Source: Gyromitra esculenta
Taxonomy: Eukaryota > Ascomycota > Pezizomycetes > Pezizales > Discinaceae
Length of the DNA stretch: 64,000 nucleotides
Assembly: GCA_038503075.1 (NCBI GenBank)
Contig: JBCAML010000022.1
Location: 496,001-560,000 of the forward strand
Direction: 5' to 3'
Positions 1 to 10,070 of the stretch are shown here, one piece after another. Position 1 is the first letter of the stretch. Every line of letters starts with the position of its first letter. The translations under genes and the position numbers were made by a program. The notes under the pieces were generated by a model that worked only from the letters and a program-made list of their open reading frames with translations, did no database searches and was not told where the DNA came from.

Positions 1-349
1 CTGTATTCTGCGTATTTCCGCATTTCCCATCTCCATCTCCATTCTCAGTCTCTCTCCATATACATATCTCTCCATATAATACTCTGCCCGTCGTTATCCC
101 TGCATCCTCTGTCTCTGTCTCTGTCTGTCTCTGCCTGTCTCTGTCTCTGCCTATCCAGTTCAACCGAGCATCCTCGTGACTCCCGCTCCATGAGCCGAGG
201 TTGGATATCTTATCCGTCATATGCTACTTTCTCTCAGATGCCCTCACCCCCCAACAATCCCCCCGCCACAGCCATAGACTTCCTTTCTTTATAACAGGAA
301 CATAAACAACAAAGCTACATTCACTATCTGTCTACATCCAAAGCTCACC
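1..349. other. PEX20 upstream region
   Basis: Pyrimidine-rich leader with a run of CTGTCT-type repeats at about 108-155. No gene is seen. It is most likely the promoter and 5' UTR of the PEX20 gene that starts at 350. Confidence 0.4.
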
Positions 350-1262
350 ATGGCTTCCTCTATGTGCGGACCTTCAAACGCCCTATCCTCACTTCAGAAA
401 CACACAACTGCAAACCGAAGTCTCCAACAAGAACATCTCCAGTCGCCCGCTTCTTCCTCACAGGTCAGTCAGTCAGCCAGTCAGCCATTCATCCCCCCTA
501 TACCCCCAAACTAATCTCTTCACTCTACAGCTATTCCGCACTCAGACCGCGCACTCAAACCAACAACTCGATACCGAGTTCTCTCAATTCTCCGCCGGTG
601 CTCTCCAGCAAGACGTACGCGCACATGTGTCCCCTCTCAGCCACGCCCCACGACTCGATGGCTGGACTTCTGATTTCCAGCGACTCCATACCGGCGCACC
701 TCCGCTGCTGCGGCAACAGCAGCAGCAACAGCAGGCACAGGGATGGGCTGCGGCAAGCTGGCATGAGGAGTTCATGTTGCTGAAGCAGCCAGTTTCTCGC
801 GCTGCAGAGCCGGCGCTGAGGGGGCCAGCTATGGGGATGGGGATGTATTCGGGGGGCTTTGGACAGGGACTACAGATGGGGGGAGTAATGTATAATATGG
901 GTGGGGATATCCAGAGTGGGGGAGTAGCGCGGCAGGAGGATGTTATGGAGCAGTTTGACGATGCGGCGTTTGAAAGGGCGTTTGAGGATGCGAGGGTGCA
1001 GCTAGAGGAGAGACAGGATGTTCAGGTGAGGGAAGAACTGGCGGAGGCTGTGAGGGGGGTAGTGGAGGAAGAGAAGGAGGAAGCGATGGACAAGGAACAT
1101 GATTCGGATGAACTGGCGAGGACCGCTGCACAATTACTCGACTCGTTGAGCGGAAACCATAGCCAGAAGTTTCAAGACAGCACGTTTTTAGCTTTGATGA
1201 GGAGGTTGAGGGATCGTGAGGTCAAGGTAGAGGGTGACAAGATGGTCGAGGTGAGGATTTGA
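350..1262 (+). CDS. PEX20: Peroxin 20 (PTS2 co-receptor)
   Basis: Two exons, 350-463 and 531-1262, with a 67-bp intron (GTCAGT...TACAG); the phase is kept and 281 residues result. The N terminus reads MASSMCGPSNALSSLQKH, the signature of fungal Pex20, including the conserved N-terminal cysteine (Cys6) known in the family to be ubiquitinated for receptor recycling. Two WxxxF/L-type motifs (WTSDF and WHEEF) follow; in the family these bind Pex14/Pex13 docking proteins. The C-terminal block LMRRLRDREVKVEGDKMVEV is the conserved end of Pex20. A short polyQ run lies between the W motifs. Pex20 works with Pex7 to import PTS2 cargo into peroxisomes. Start chosen because the conserved first residues are encoded from this ATG, upstream of the intron. 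The protein is shorter than many Pex20 homologues, mainly in the middle. Confidence 0.9.
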
Positions 1263-2557
1263 GCTCCGTAGTTACATATAAGCTTGCTAAGACGGCATGT
1301 AGACGGTACAGACACCAAACGAAAGGCCCCAGGTTCAACCGAGCATGTGAGAGTGGGGTGGAGGGAGTGAAGAGAGTGAGAGGAATAGAGAATGAAGATT
1401 CACTAAAGAGAGCAAAGAAAACATAGCATAGAGGTATCATATAGCAGTTTGGAGTCCGGCGAGACAGGCGTTCATTTGTTGAGGTTCGAGTGTACGATTA
1501 CCTTACGATAGCAATTATATTGAATGCATGTTGAGAGCTACATGGACTCACTCAGAGCCATACATCACGACACATGTACCTGTGACATCCATGGGCCCTG
1601 CAGATGAGCACAGGATTGGACGCGCCAGTTCCAGAGGTAAATGAGGTGGTCAGTTCGCGCCGAAAAGTGGTGCAATAGCCGCCGAGCGATGTCACAGCAG
1701 CCAGCATCCAAGATCCAAGCATAGCACCGCGTGCAGGTAGACAGACAACAACGTTTCCCCCACGGTAATAACTATATCCATCTGCTGGGTATAGGGAGAG
1801 GAGGAGAGGAGAGGAGAAGAAGAAGATACCTTCACGTCAATCTCCATCCCTGCCTGCCCTCAGCCTGGAGTCCCGAGGAACGAGTCTCGTTGATCCGCCA
1901 GGGCACAACAGCAGCAGCAGCAGCAGCAGCAGAGTAGGAACAGCTCTCCATCCACTCAACTCAGTGCCTGCTCTCTGCTCTACTCTTCTCCCTTCCCCAT
2001 TCTCCCCCCATCCATCCCATCCACATACGCCCTGTTCCTCCCAGCCCTGTCCTATCTCGTCCATCCACCCGCCCACCCATCCATCTCTCCTTTCCCTCCC
2101 CTTCCCCCTTCCCCTCCTCCTCTTGCCCGCTGTTTTGTCGTCTCACGTCTCTCCGCTGCAGTCCCAATTGCCTGCACAGACTTCCGCTCCCGCTCTCGCT
2201 TCACCTCTATCCCAACCACAGCCTCAGTCAACATTGTCTTCCTCTCTCCCCCTCCCTCCCTCCCACTCCCCCCCCATCACCACCCCTTACCTCTCAGCTA
2301 TAGAACCTCCATCTCCATCTAAGGCCTCCTCTCCCCCTCTCCTCCCCCCCTCCCCCTCCTCCTCCTCCTCCTCGCCTCTCCCACCACCCCAAGACCTCAA
2401 ACACGAGGATCCCTCCAAAAACACAACCCCATCTCCCGCGCTTCCACCAACCAACAACCCTTCCGCAGCCTCACCATCGTACAGCAACCAGGACCCTGAA
2501 CCCCCACCGCCGCCCTACACCGAATCCTCTTCCCCGCTACATTCTTTCGCTTTCTGT
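1263..2557. other. PEX20-WHI2 intergenic region and WHI2 leader
   Basis: No gene is supported. It contains a CAG-type trinucleotide run at about 1908-1934 and strongly C/T-rich sequence with CCATCC and TCC repeats from about 1980 to 2400. The reading frame is open upstream of the WHI2-like ATG but contains no ATG and is low-complexity (P, S rich), so I treat it as 5' UTR. Confidence 0.4.
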
Positions 2558-3821
2558 ATGGCTACTGCCGGAGGGTCCTCGAGTATCATTACTCAAGTGT
2601 CACAAGGGGGACCGCAGCTTCAAAGTTTAGGAGGTATGTGAATGTCACGTGAATATCCTCCCCATACGAAAGCGTGTTACTAACGTGGCGCGCGATGGGG
2701 GGTAGATAGTGTTAACAATGAGGAGAATTTAACGTTGGATTTGAGGTATATTTTATTTCTATTCTGATTATCTATAGTATATCCGGAGAGGGTGAGGTTG
2801 TGCCTAAGGAGGCTCTTGCTAATATCACGATAGGGGAACCCAATTCATCCTATCTCGCGATGAGCTATTAACTCTACCCGAGTTCGTTCTACTCTCTTTG
2901 TTCCCCAACGGCCTGTTCCCCGATGGACAGGTCAACTCGTTTCACGATGAGGGCGTGTACTCTGTAGACGTGCGTACACATCTTCATTTTTCAAATGTAT
3001 CATCGTGACCCAGCAATCGTCCTAGAACACCATTGACTGAACTGTTCGACCCTTTAGTTTGACCCCGTCTGTCTCCAATATATGCTCGACTTCTTTCGCC
3101 AGGTTTCGGCGACCATCACAGCCACCCAGGATGATGACGACGAACCTATGGATAGCTCGGTCTCCCCCAATTCTCCAACCAATGTGCTCCAAGATCGTGC
3201 AGGTATCATCGTCCTTCGCGAGGACCTCGACTTTTACGTCATCCCGCCGAGAAGAGATATCACCCATGCGGAGATGATGGCTGTGAAACGCGGTGCGGGG
3301 AATGTTCTGCTTAAGCAAGATGGTATCTTCTCGGGGTTGCGCAGAACGGATGATGCAGGGACCACCGAGCAGCACCTTATTGAAATGCTGACTGCTGGGG
3401 GCTTTAATACGGACGATACTTGGGGTCATCGTGCTGGGGAACCCCAGAAGGCGGTTATATGTAGTCTTGCGCTTGCGCGGCTGAGGACAGATATGCGGGC
3501 AGCGACGGGAGATGGAAAGGATAGTAATGCTGTCGGAATGGCGCAAAAGTTGCTATTATTTTGGAGGAAACCGGCGGTATGTTTGATTCGGTTTCTAATA
3601 CGTAGAATGGCCAATCGCTGACAGTTTGTTTTTTGGGGGTGTTTTAGAGACGGTGCTGGTGGGAAGGTATGGAATTGGAGGGCGTTGAAGGCGTTGAGGG
3701 GAAATTAAAAGTCTGGATTCGGCGCGTTTGGACTTTGGAAATGGTACGGATAAGATTCCTCCTCCTCCTCATAAATAGTGATATGCGCTCTACAATTAGA
3801 GGTAGCTGTTTGTTTTATTGA
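2558..3821 (+). CDS. WHI2-like stress/TORC1 regulator with BTB-like fold
   Basis: Five exons: 2558-2633, 2706-2745, 2834-2969, 3058-3576 and 3648-3821; about 314 residues. Exons 2-4 join into NLTLDLRGTQFILSRDEL, then LPEFVLLSLFPNGLFPDGQ, then FDPVCLQYMLDFFRQ, which is the BTB/KCTD-like domain of fungal Whi2. Exon 4 carries the second conserved block (IIVLREDLDFYVIPP, then NVLLKQDGIFSGL). The last exon has the family C-terminal motif KVWIRRVWTLEM. In yeast Whi2 activates the phosphatases Psr1/Psr2 in the general stress response and restrains TORC1 when amino acids are low. The start is the only in-frame ATG before the conserved domain. The end is uncertain: after WTLEM (about 3744) the frame can read through to 3821, or splice at GTACGG and stop soon after. 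Confidence 0.8.
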
Positions 3822-6600
3822 AGACTACTGTTTGCTAATTCATCCCGATAAAAATAGAGTGTTATTGGACTTCGTTAATCCGTAGATCTTGATATATGGG
3901 CGGCAAACTCGATTTGAGAAAAACGGGACATTGTATTGGGTTATGTTTTAAGAGCACTTCCACTTTACAAGTACTCACTTTCTCTCTATGTTTCTCTTTT
4001 TATAATATATGAAAGGCATACTGTAATAATTACCCTTCCTCGGATTACTTGAATTGGGGTTTTGCTTTTTTTATTATATCTTTTTCTTTTCTTTAACCTA
4101 TTTTGATTCCCACCCTAAATTGAGCAACACTCTGTCTTCATGGGTTCTATCTGTGGGGAGGAGGTTTGGCTCGATACGAAGAGGGGGCGGGTGAGAGGTT
4201 CATAGTTATATTTGCAAAGTTAAGGCGAACAGCAGATGGGCGTTGAATTCGTATATTTATTTTTTCCCCCTTGTTTTGTCTGTTGTCTTTTGAGTTTTTT
4301 TGTTAAAGAGAAAAAAAAATCGATTACGTGTATTTATTGATTTCGTGGTTTTGCGATTTTTCTTTTTGTATGGTAAATTTGTGGTTTTCTTTTATGGATG
4401 CGAGTAATATACCCTCTGATTTGATTATTCGGAAATATTCTTGTAGATAGTGGTGGTTTAACCATATCTATCCACGTATGACCAGACATATAGAGTATAT
4501 CGTAGTAGGTAATTTAAGTACTTCTGATTGCAGGCGGCTGTAAGGTTGTAGTAGTTCGTAGGAGCGTATTAGACGTAACCATAGCTGTCTTTCGATGATT
4601 CTAGTAAAGACTGTTTCGGGACACCAGTTATTTAACAGACTAGAAGTGAATGCGGGAGCAAATAGATTCTCGCGTCGAAACTATAATAATGTAGAGGCAT
4701 TTATTAGCTTGCACCTACCGTCGAGGTCCAGCAACTAGGCTCTGACGCGGGGGGGGTACATATATGTACTCGAACATGGAGATAAATAAACCCGGAAAAA
4801 TACAATCCCTGCCCTGTGAACACTGCCCGAGTAACATACGATGCCCTTCCAGAAAACCCATGTACAGCCTCTCTTCTACCTGAAATGTCAGCTTCGCTAG
4901 TTTCTGTTTGTAGAACCGGCCACGGAAGTAATCATGGAATTCACTCCGTCCGGGGCACAGTTTTGAAAAAAACGTGGGCTCCGTTGGCACACAAATATAC
5001 GCCTCTTTTTTTTGAGTAAACCAGTAGATATGTCAAACATATGCTCCCAGGGTGCTAGTGTCCAGGGTGTTGTAAGGTGTATTTATTCCATCAGTGGCTT
5101 CGGGTTCAAAGTGGGGGAGAGGAGTGGGTGAATTGTCGGAACTTCTAGATTAGATATAGAAGGGGAAATATCCAAGCATGTGAAAATCCTAGCCTCGTGT
5201 CTCACAGCTTAAGATCCTCATGCATGCGGATAAAGTTGAGGGAGGGAGGGAAATTGTGAATGAGCCTAGCGGGAAGGAAGAGACTGCACTCGCTTGTTTA
5301 GTACCGATAAGGTTTTGTTTGAAGAATTGCCTTAGGCTGAGAGCCATCACATTTCATGCTTTGCGATCTCATTTGTCATTACGAGAATGATTCTTCAATT
5401 GCTTTCCTGTATGTCTGACTGAATGACTGAATGACTGACTTCACGTTACTGTGCGGCATTTGCTTTCTCCACAAGATGCCAATGATAGGTGCAGATACAT
5501 CAACCCAAGCATGAAACTGCAATTAGTTAGCCTTTACAAGGTACATATGTAGTTAGAGCTTCAAAAGAGTTCCAACCGCTAGGCAGACGGCACCTCAAGT
5601 GATGAGTTGAACTATAAGAAGTTAACCTTTTATAGAATGGCCCCCAAAAGACTTTTTTGTACAACATCCAGATTAGAAAAAAGTAAAATAAACTACTGTA
5701 ATATGCAGCGAGGTACAGGCAGCCCGGTTTCCTCGAAATCCTCTGTTCTCACGAAACGAATGAGGGTGCGTTGATTGCTTACGTTCGCACTGTTCCGCGT
5801 ATTCCTACTGATTCGTGTCGTCTTCGCTCTGCTAGCTTGGTTTTTTAATTTGATTTTCAGGCTCGATGATGCACAAGTGTTTTCAAAAGAAAGAATGCTT
5901 TCCCTAAGAATAACCATCAACATCTTAGGTCAATGATAATATTCCCCAAGAAAACACTCTGGATCCTCATCCTCTTAATTATTGGGTAAATTATGCAACT
6001 CGTCACTTGACCAAAGCCTTACTTTTGTGTCGCCGCAGGACGATCTGTTCTGATTTCGACACTTAGCTTCCTTTCCCACCTTGTCAAAGTGCTTTTTTCT
6101 TCTTCTTCTGCCCAAACCTTGAAACGAGTACGCGTCAAATCGGAAACAACACGTATCGATACGTTCCGGTAAGTGCGTATTGGGGTCGTGTCCATGTACG
6201 TAATTCGGCCTCGAAACCCAAGGCAAAAGATAAAGACAAACGTGTTCTCGACATTCGAGAGGAATACAGCACTTCCTACCACGAAAGAGACGCCTGAGCG
6301 TTGCATATTGCGTTTCTGCCATACAGTAGCGTTGAAACAGACTTGGTTGTCACGCCGTTACGGTGCGTGCGGCTCTGTTGGAGCGAAGGTGTCACAACGG
6401 CGGAGAAAATCACTGGTTCAATCGGAGAGATCTCGGAAAGCAGGTGCATATATCTCGAATTGAACCACGCAGCTCAATGTATTCTACCTCTGCGGGGTTG
6501 ACTCATAAATGGGGAATATCTCCCAATTGAAAAGTAGATGAAAAAAAGAATTTGTGAACGCATGAAGCTGTGGACAACGAAGACTGAAGATAAGCGGTTT

Positions 6601-6651
6601 TACTCCATGTCAAAAGTGGGGTCAGACCCCGATTTTCGAGGAAGAGGAGTA
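6601..6651. repeat. Short hairpin element with TA ends
   Basis: Inverted repeat of about 51 bp. The ends TACTCC and GGAGTA pair, and the core AAAAGTGGGGTC / GACCCCGATTTT forms a near-perfect stem around one base. It could be a decayed miniature element or a regulatory hairpin. Confidence 0.5.
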
Positions 6652-7318
6652 AAGGCACAAACCCGAGGCTAAGCACGGGTTTGTCAGCGACTCGGTTTAT
6701 TCCCTCTTCATACATTGATTAAATCGTTTCTGTGACTGCTGTTTGCTGTACTGTGCTCTCTCTGCTGGTTTTTTTTTTCTTCCTCGCGTACCGACGTTGT
6801 TGCCTAGCGACATGTTGCATACGTAGCGAAATTCATCCCCTCGTATCGATAGAGTAGGTATTTTGACAGACCAGAGCTGGCCAGCTGCACCAGTACCTTG
6901 GGGGTCCGATCTAGGGTCTGGGAGAGAAGCTGGCACCCTGTGCGATGATGGAACATTTCCACAAGCCTGGTGCACAAGTTTCCGGGGTTATTTATGCACT
7001 TTCCCCGAGATGCCTTCGCGTTGTTTTACTATATTTGTTAACATTTCGTCGTGGTGGTGGGGTCGATGAAGAGGATTGGACTGAAAATCAGTGCAGGGAA
7101 GACGGGATAGAGATGGGATCGCTGGGGGGGGGGTGCCGGTTTAACCGCAAATTGCAATGGATGGGACACAGATTGTTCAGATGTGGAACAGGCAGATACA
7201 AATTGGGGATTTTTCTCGCGCCTGAGACTGAGGTAGCCATGGCCGAGTGAAGATCAAGCAAGACTTGAGAAACTGCTGCCACCGGTAAATTGAGTACTAT
7301 ACATATGTGCACTCTGCT

Positions 7319-7400
7319 CGACAGAGGGGAGGGGGGAGGTGAGAGGGTGAGGGTGAGGGGTGGTGAGGGTGAGGGCGGGGGTGGGGGTGAGTGAGGGAAA
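7319..7400 (+). repeat. G-rich GGTGAG repeat tract
   Basis: Degenerate GGTGAG/GAGGGT units with many runs of three or more G on the plus strand. The sequence fits the spacing rule for G-quadruplex formation. No gene overlaps it. Confidence 0.6.
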
Positions 7401-7539
7401 CGGTCATCTGCTGCGGCTCGCACCATTTGATGCTGGAGATCACGGCGATAGTTCTCCAAGCCCGCCACTTGTCTCCCTTTGGAAGATCAATAAATACATG
7501 TAAATAAAAGCCAGGGCCAAGACCAGGACGCCGAGAAGA

Positions 7540-7720
7540 TACCGTAGTATCTGGTGAAATTCGTTCCGGCGCTAGTAGGTAAGACGTGCATATAATCTGT
7601 TAATACTCTACGTTTATGATGCCGCTGGGGGGTTTTTGGCGGAAAACCATGGAGCGTTAACATGTCTAATGCATGTCTTACCTACTAGCGCCGGAACGAA
7701 TTTCACCAAATACTACGGTA
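7540..7720. mobile_element. MITE with ~50-bp TIRs and TA target
   Basis: Terminal inverted repeats begin TACCGTAGTATCTGGTGAAA and end in the reverse complement (TTTCACCAAATACTACGGTA). The arms of about 52 bp differ at only two or three positions. The unit is 181 bp, starts and ends in TA, and has no coding capacity. Known context: TA-flanked short TIR elements are typical of Tc1/mariner-derived MITEs. High arm identity suggests recent activity. Confidence 0.85.
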
Positions 7721-8442
7721 GAGCGATTGGGAGAAAGCTCACTGCTCCCGCACTAGCCCACTCAGCCGCAAAGCGGATTCGCAGCAGACTGCGATTGGCC
7801 CACGGCGGGTTATGCGAAGCCTTGTGCGCATGCAGAGCCTGAGCCCTGTACCACGCCCAAGGGCCCACGGGCTCCAAGGGCCGAAAGAGGGAACGCGAGG
7901 AGGATAGGCTGCTTATTAACGGGTGGGTTGGCCTGCTTCGGTCTATTATGGCATTGCGGGAATTTTGATTCGGCCCTTCCACAGGATTTTATTTTAGATT
8001 TGCTCGTTGGCGATGGGTTTGTTTCTTTTTTTCTTTTTTTTCTTTTTCTCTCTCTTTCTCCCTTCCCTTCCTTTCTTTTGCTGTGGACGGGGTTGGCCAA
8101 TGGATCCGGGCGAGGACCTCGAGATGCTCTCTTTCGCTGTGGACGATGAGGGTGCATGCAGAGCGAAGCCTTGCAGAGCGCCTTGGGGGCTGCAAAGCCC
8201 CCAACGCCCGACCCTGCGCTCCTCGCTCTCGACCCAGTCGCGAGCCCAGCCTGGGGCTTGATTCTGTGCAGGACACAAGCGGCGAGCGGACTTCCTCTCT
8301 GGGACGGACTGTGGGCGCTGGGTCGATTGGCCGGCTGTCTCTGCAAATCGCCTTGGCAGCGCGCACACACACATTCCACGCCGCAAATAACATTCTGTGC
8401 TCTCCCACGCACTCTCGAGACGCGGCCACTCAACGCGACGCC

Positions 8443-8458
8443 TATAAGATCTGACTCA
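8443..8458 (+). promoter_or_regulatory. TATA-like box plus CPC1/GCN4 site (TGACTCA)
   Basis: CTATAAGATCTGACTCATTT holds a TATAA-like box (8443-8447) followed at 8452-8458 by a perfect TGACTCA, the palindromic binding site of GCN4/CPC1 bZIP factors. It lies about 110 bp before the short uORF of the CPC1 gene. Neurospora cpc-1 is known to have such sites upstream of itself, so autoregulation is likely. This is inferred from the motif alone. Confidence 0.6.
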
Positions 8459-8568
8459 TTTCCCTCCACCCCCTTCTTTCCCTTCTCTTTTTCCTTCTTC
8501 TTCCCCATCTCCCGATCCTCAATCACGCACTTAAAAAAAACATATATCTGCTCCAGTCCCCAGGAATC

Positions 8569-8580
8569 ATGGCCGCATAG
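8569..8580 (+). promoter_or_regulatory. CPC1 upstream ORF 1 (three codons)
   Basis: ATG GCC GCA TAG encodes Met-Ala-Ala. It is the first ATG in the GC-rich leader and there is no other ATG until 8774. A three-codon first uORF resembles uORF1 of yeast GCN4 (Met-Ala-Cys), which allows ribosomes to stay on the mRNA and reinitiate. A similar role here is an inference. Confidence 0.6.
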
Positions 8581-8773
8581 ATCCCCCCCCAAAGACCCTC
8601 AAACGCAGTCGCCCCAAATAACCCTTTCCCCTGGAATCGTCGTTTAAGCCTTTCACCACGTCTTCCCCAGAGATCTACGGACCTCTGAGCTCCTCGCTTA
8701 GTGACCTTTCCCCCAACCAGACCGTCACCATTCTTCCCCCGGAAGCATCGCGTTTCCCAACAAACAACCAACC

Positions 8774-10070
8774 ATGGCTTTCACCGACTTCGTCCCAGAG
8801 GCTTTCGCCAGACAACAGCAGCAACAACACCAGCAACAACAACAACAACAGGCCTCCTGCAACCCCCAGGTCACCAACCGTTGCTCATTTCGACCCTTCG
8901 AACGAAATCAGCTTCGACGACCCCGTGCTCTTTCCGTCTCGCTCGAGACCAGCACAGCCCTCACCTCGTGCTACCCTTAATCAGGTGCATCAGCCGCAAC
9001 ACCCACGTAGTGCTTCACTTCCGCAGCCCCGCAGAGTGAGCGAGATCGTGCAAACCCTTGGATACAGTACTTCGCCATCTTCGTTTAGTCATCGGCCAGC
9101 TCCCCAACCATCGTACCAACAGTTTACTCAAACACAGTCTTCGGATTCACTCCTTCAGCCCGCGTCCAGGCAGCAGCAACAGCTTATTTTTGACCCTCAG
9201 ACAGCAGCGGCCTATTACAAGAACTTAAGTCAGCAGCATCGAGAGTTGGAGACCACCATCCGCACATACAAGATGCAGCAGCAGCAGGGTACGATTTCCC
9301 CACATGCCGTGGCCGCTCCATCTCATTTTGATATTCGCTCATCTAACGCTTTCACCATAGAGCAAATGAAGGCTTTTGATCCCGAGGCGGCTTTTAACGA
9401 GCTGTTCTCCCCAGATCTGAGTGGACTTGGTTCCGAGTTTTCATCTCCTCAGTTCACCAGCGCTCACGACTTTTCGGTTCCAACTATCGGCCCCACCATC
9501 TCTCCCCAAGAGCTTCTCATGAATCCTCCAGCTTCCACAGCCTCAACACATCTCACGTCGCCTCTGTCGTTCTTCGATTCTCCTTCAGAAAGCTATGATA
9601 CATCTCCGCTTTTCGCGCCCGACGATGTTTCGCCGGGCGGCGGCGAGTGGTACTCTCTCTTTCCAGAATCGAATCCTGACACCGAAGACTCTAGTGTCTC
9701 TCCTCCTATGCCAACACAACCTCAGGATGGTTCTCCTGCCCAGGGAAGCGGCTACTCGGACGATGATATACTCGACCAGCAAGACTCTCCGAGCACGTCT
9801 CCTATCTTCCGCAGCTCGAGTTCCGGACCCCAGCGTCGTTCTGTAACGTCTGGGGTCCGTAAGAACCGTGGTCCGTTACCTCCAATCGTTGTTGAGGACC
9901 CCTCAGACACAGTTGCTATGAAGCGAGCGCGCAATACTCTGGCAGCGCGCAAATCGAGGGCCAAGAAACTAGAAAGGATGGAAGAAATGGAAGTTGAGAT
10001 TGTGAAATTGAAGGAACAGGTTGAGCACTGGAAGAGTCTCGCTATGAATCAAAATAGGAGAAGGTCCTAA
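8774..10070 (+). CDS. CPC1: Cross-pathway control bZIP factor (CPC1/GCN4), frame break near N terminus
   Basis: The C-terminal basic region and zipper (MKRARNTLAARKSRAKKLER, then a short leucine zipper ending near WKSL) are the GCN4/CPC1 DNA-binding domain, which activates amino-acid biosynthesis genes on starvation. Acidic and S/P-rich activation segments precede it (FDPEAAFNELFSPD, WYSLFPES). The C-terminal frame is stop-free back past 8774 but has no ATG before 9273. The ATG at 8774 (context ACCATGG) starts a polyQ-rich N terminus (MAFTDFVPEAFARQQQQQ) in another frame, which stops at 8980. Three readings fit: an indel in the CAA/CAG run; an 88-nt intron, 8870-8957, which restores phase but has a weak GTCACC donor; or 8774-8980 is a second uORF and the protein starts at 9273 (265 residues, close to family size). 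The bZIP call is firm; the start is not. Confidence 0.8.

Larger units (their letters stand above)
3822..8568. other. Long gene-free region, WHI2 to CPC1
   Basis: No convincing gene. Open frames here are short, overlap each other on both strands and match no family I know. AT-rich to about 4700; 7000-8450 is GC- and G-rich. It holds a small hairpin (6601-6651), a G-rich block (7319-7400) and a MITE (7540-7720), described separately. The last kilobase is presumably the CPC1 promoter. Confidence 0.4.

Noticed and set aside
7810..8650. 260-codon minus-strand frame and overlapping plus-strand frames
   Set aside because: Low-complexity K/E-rich or S/P-rich translations from a biased-composition promoter region of CPC1.
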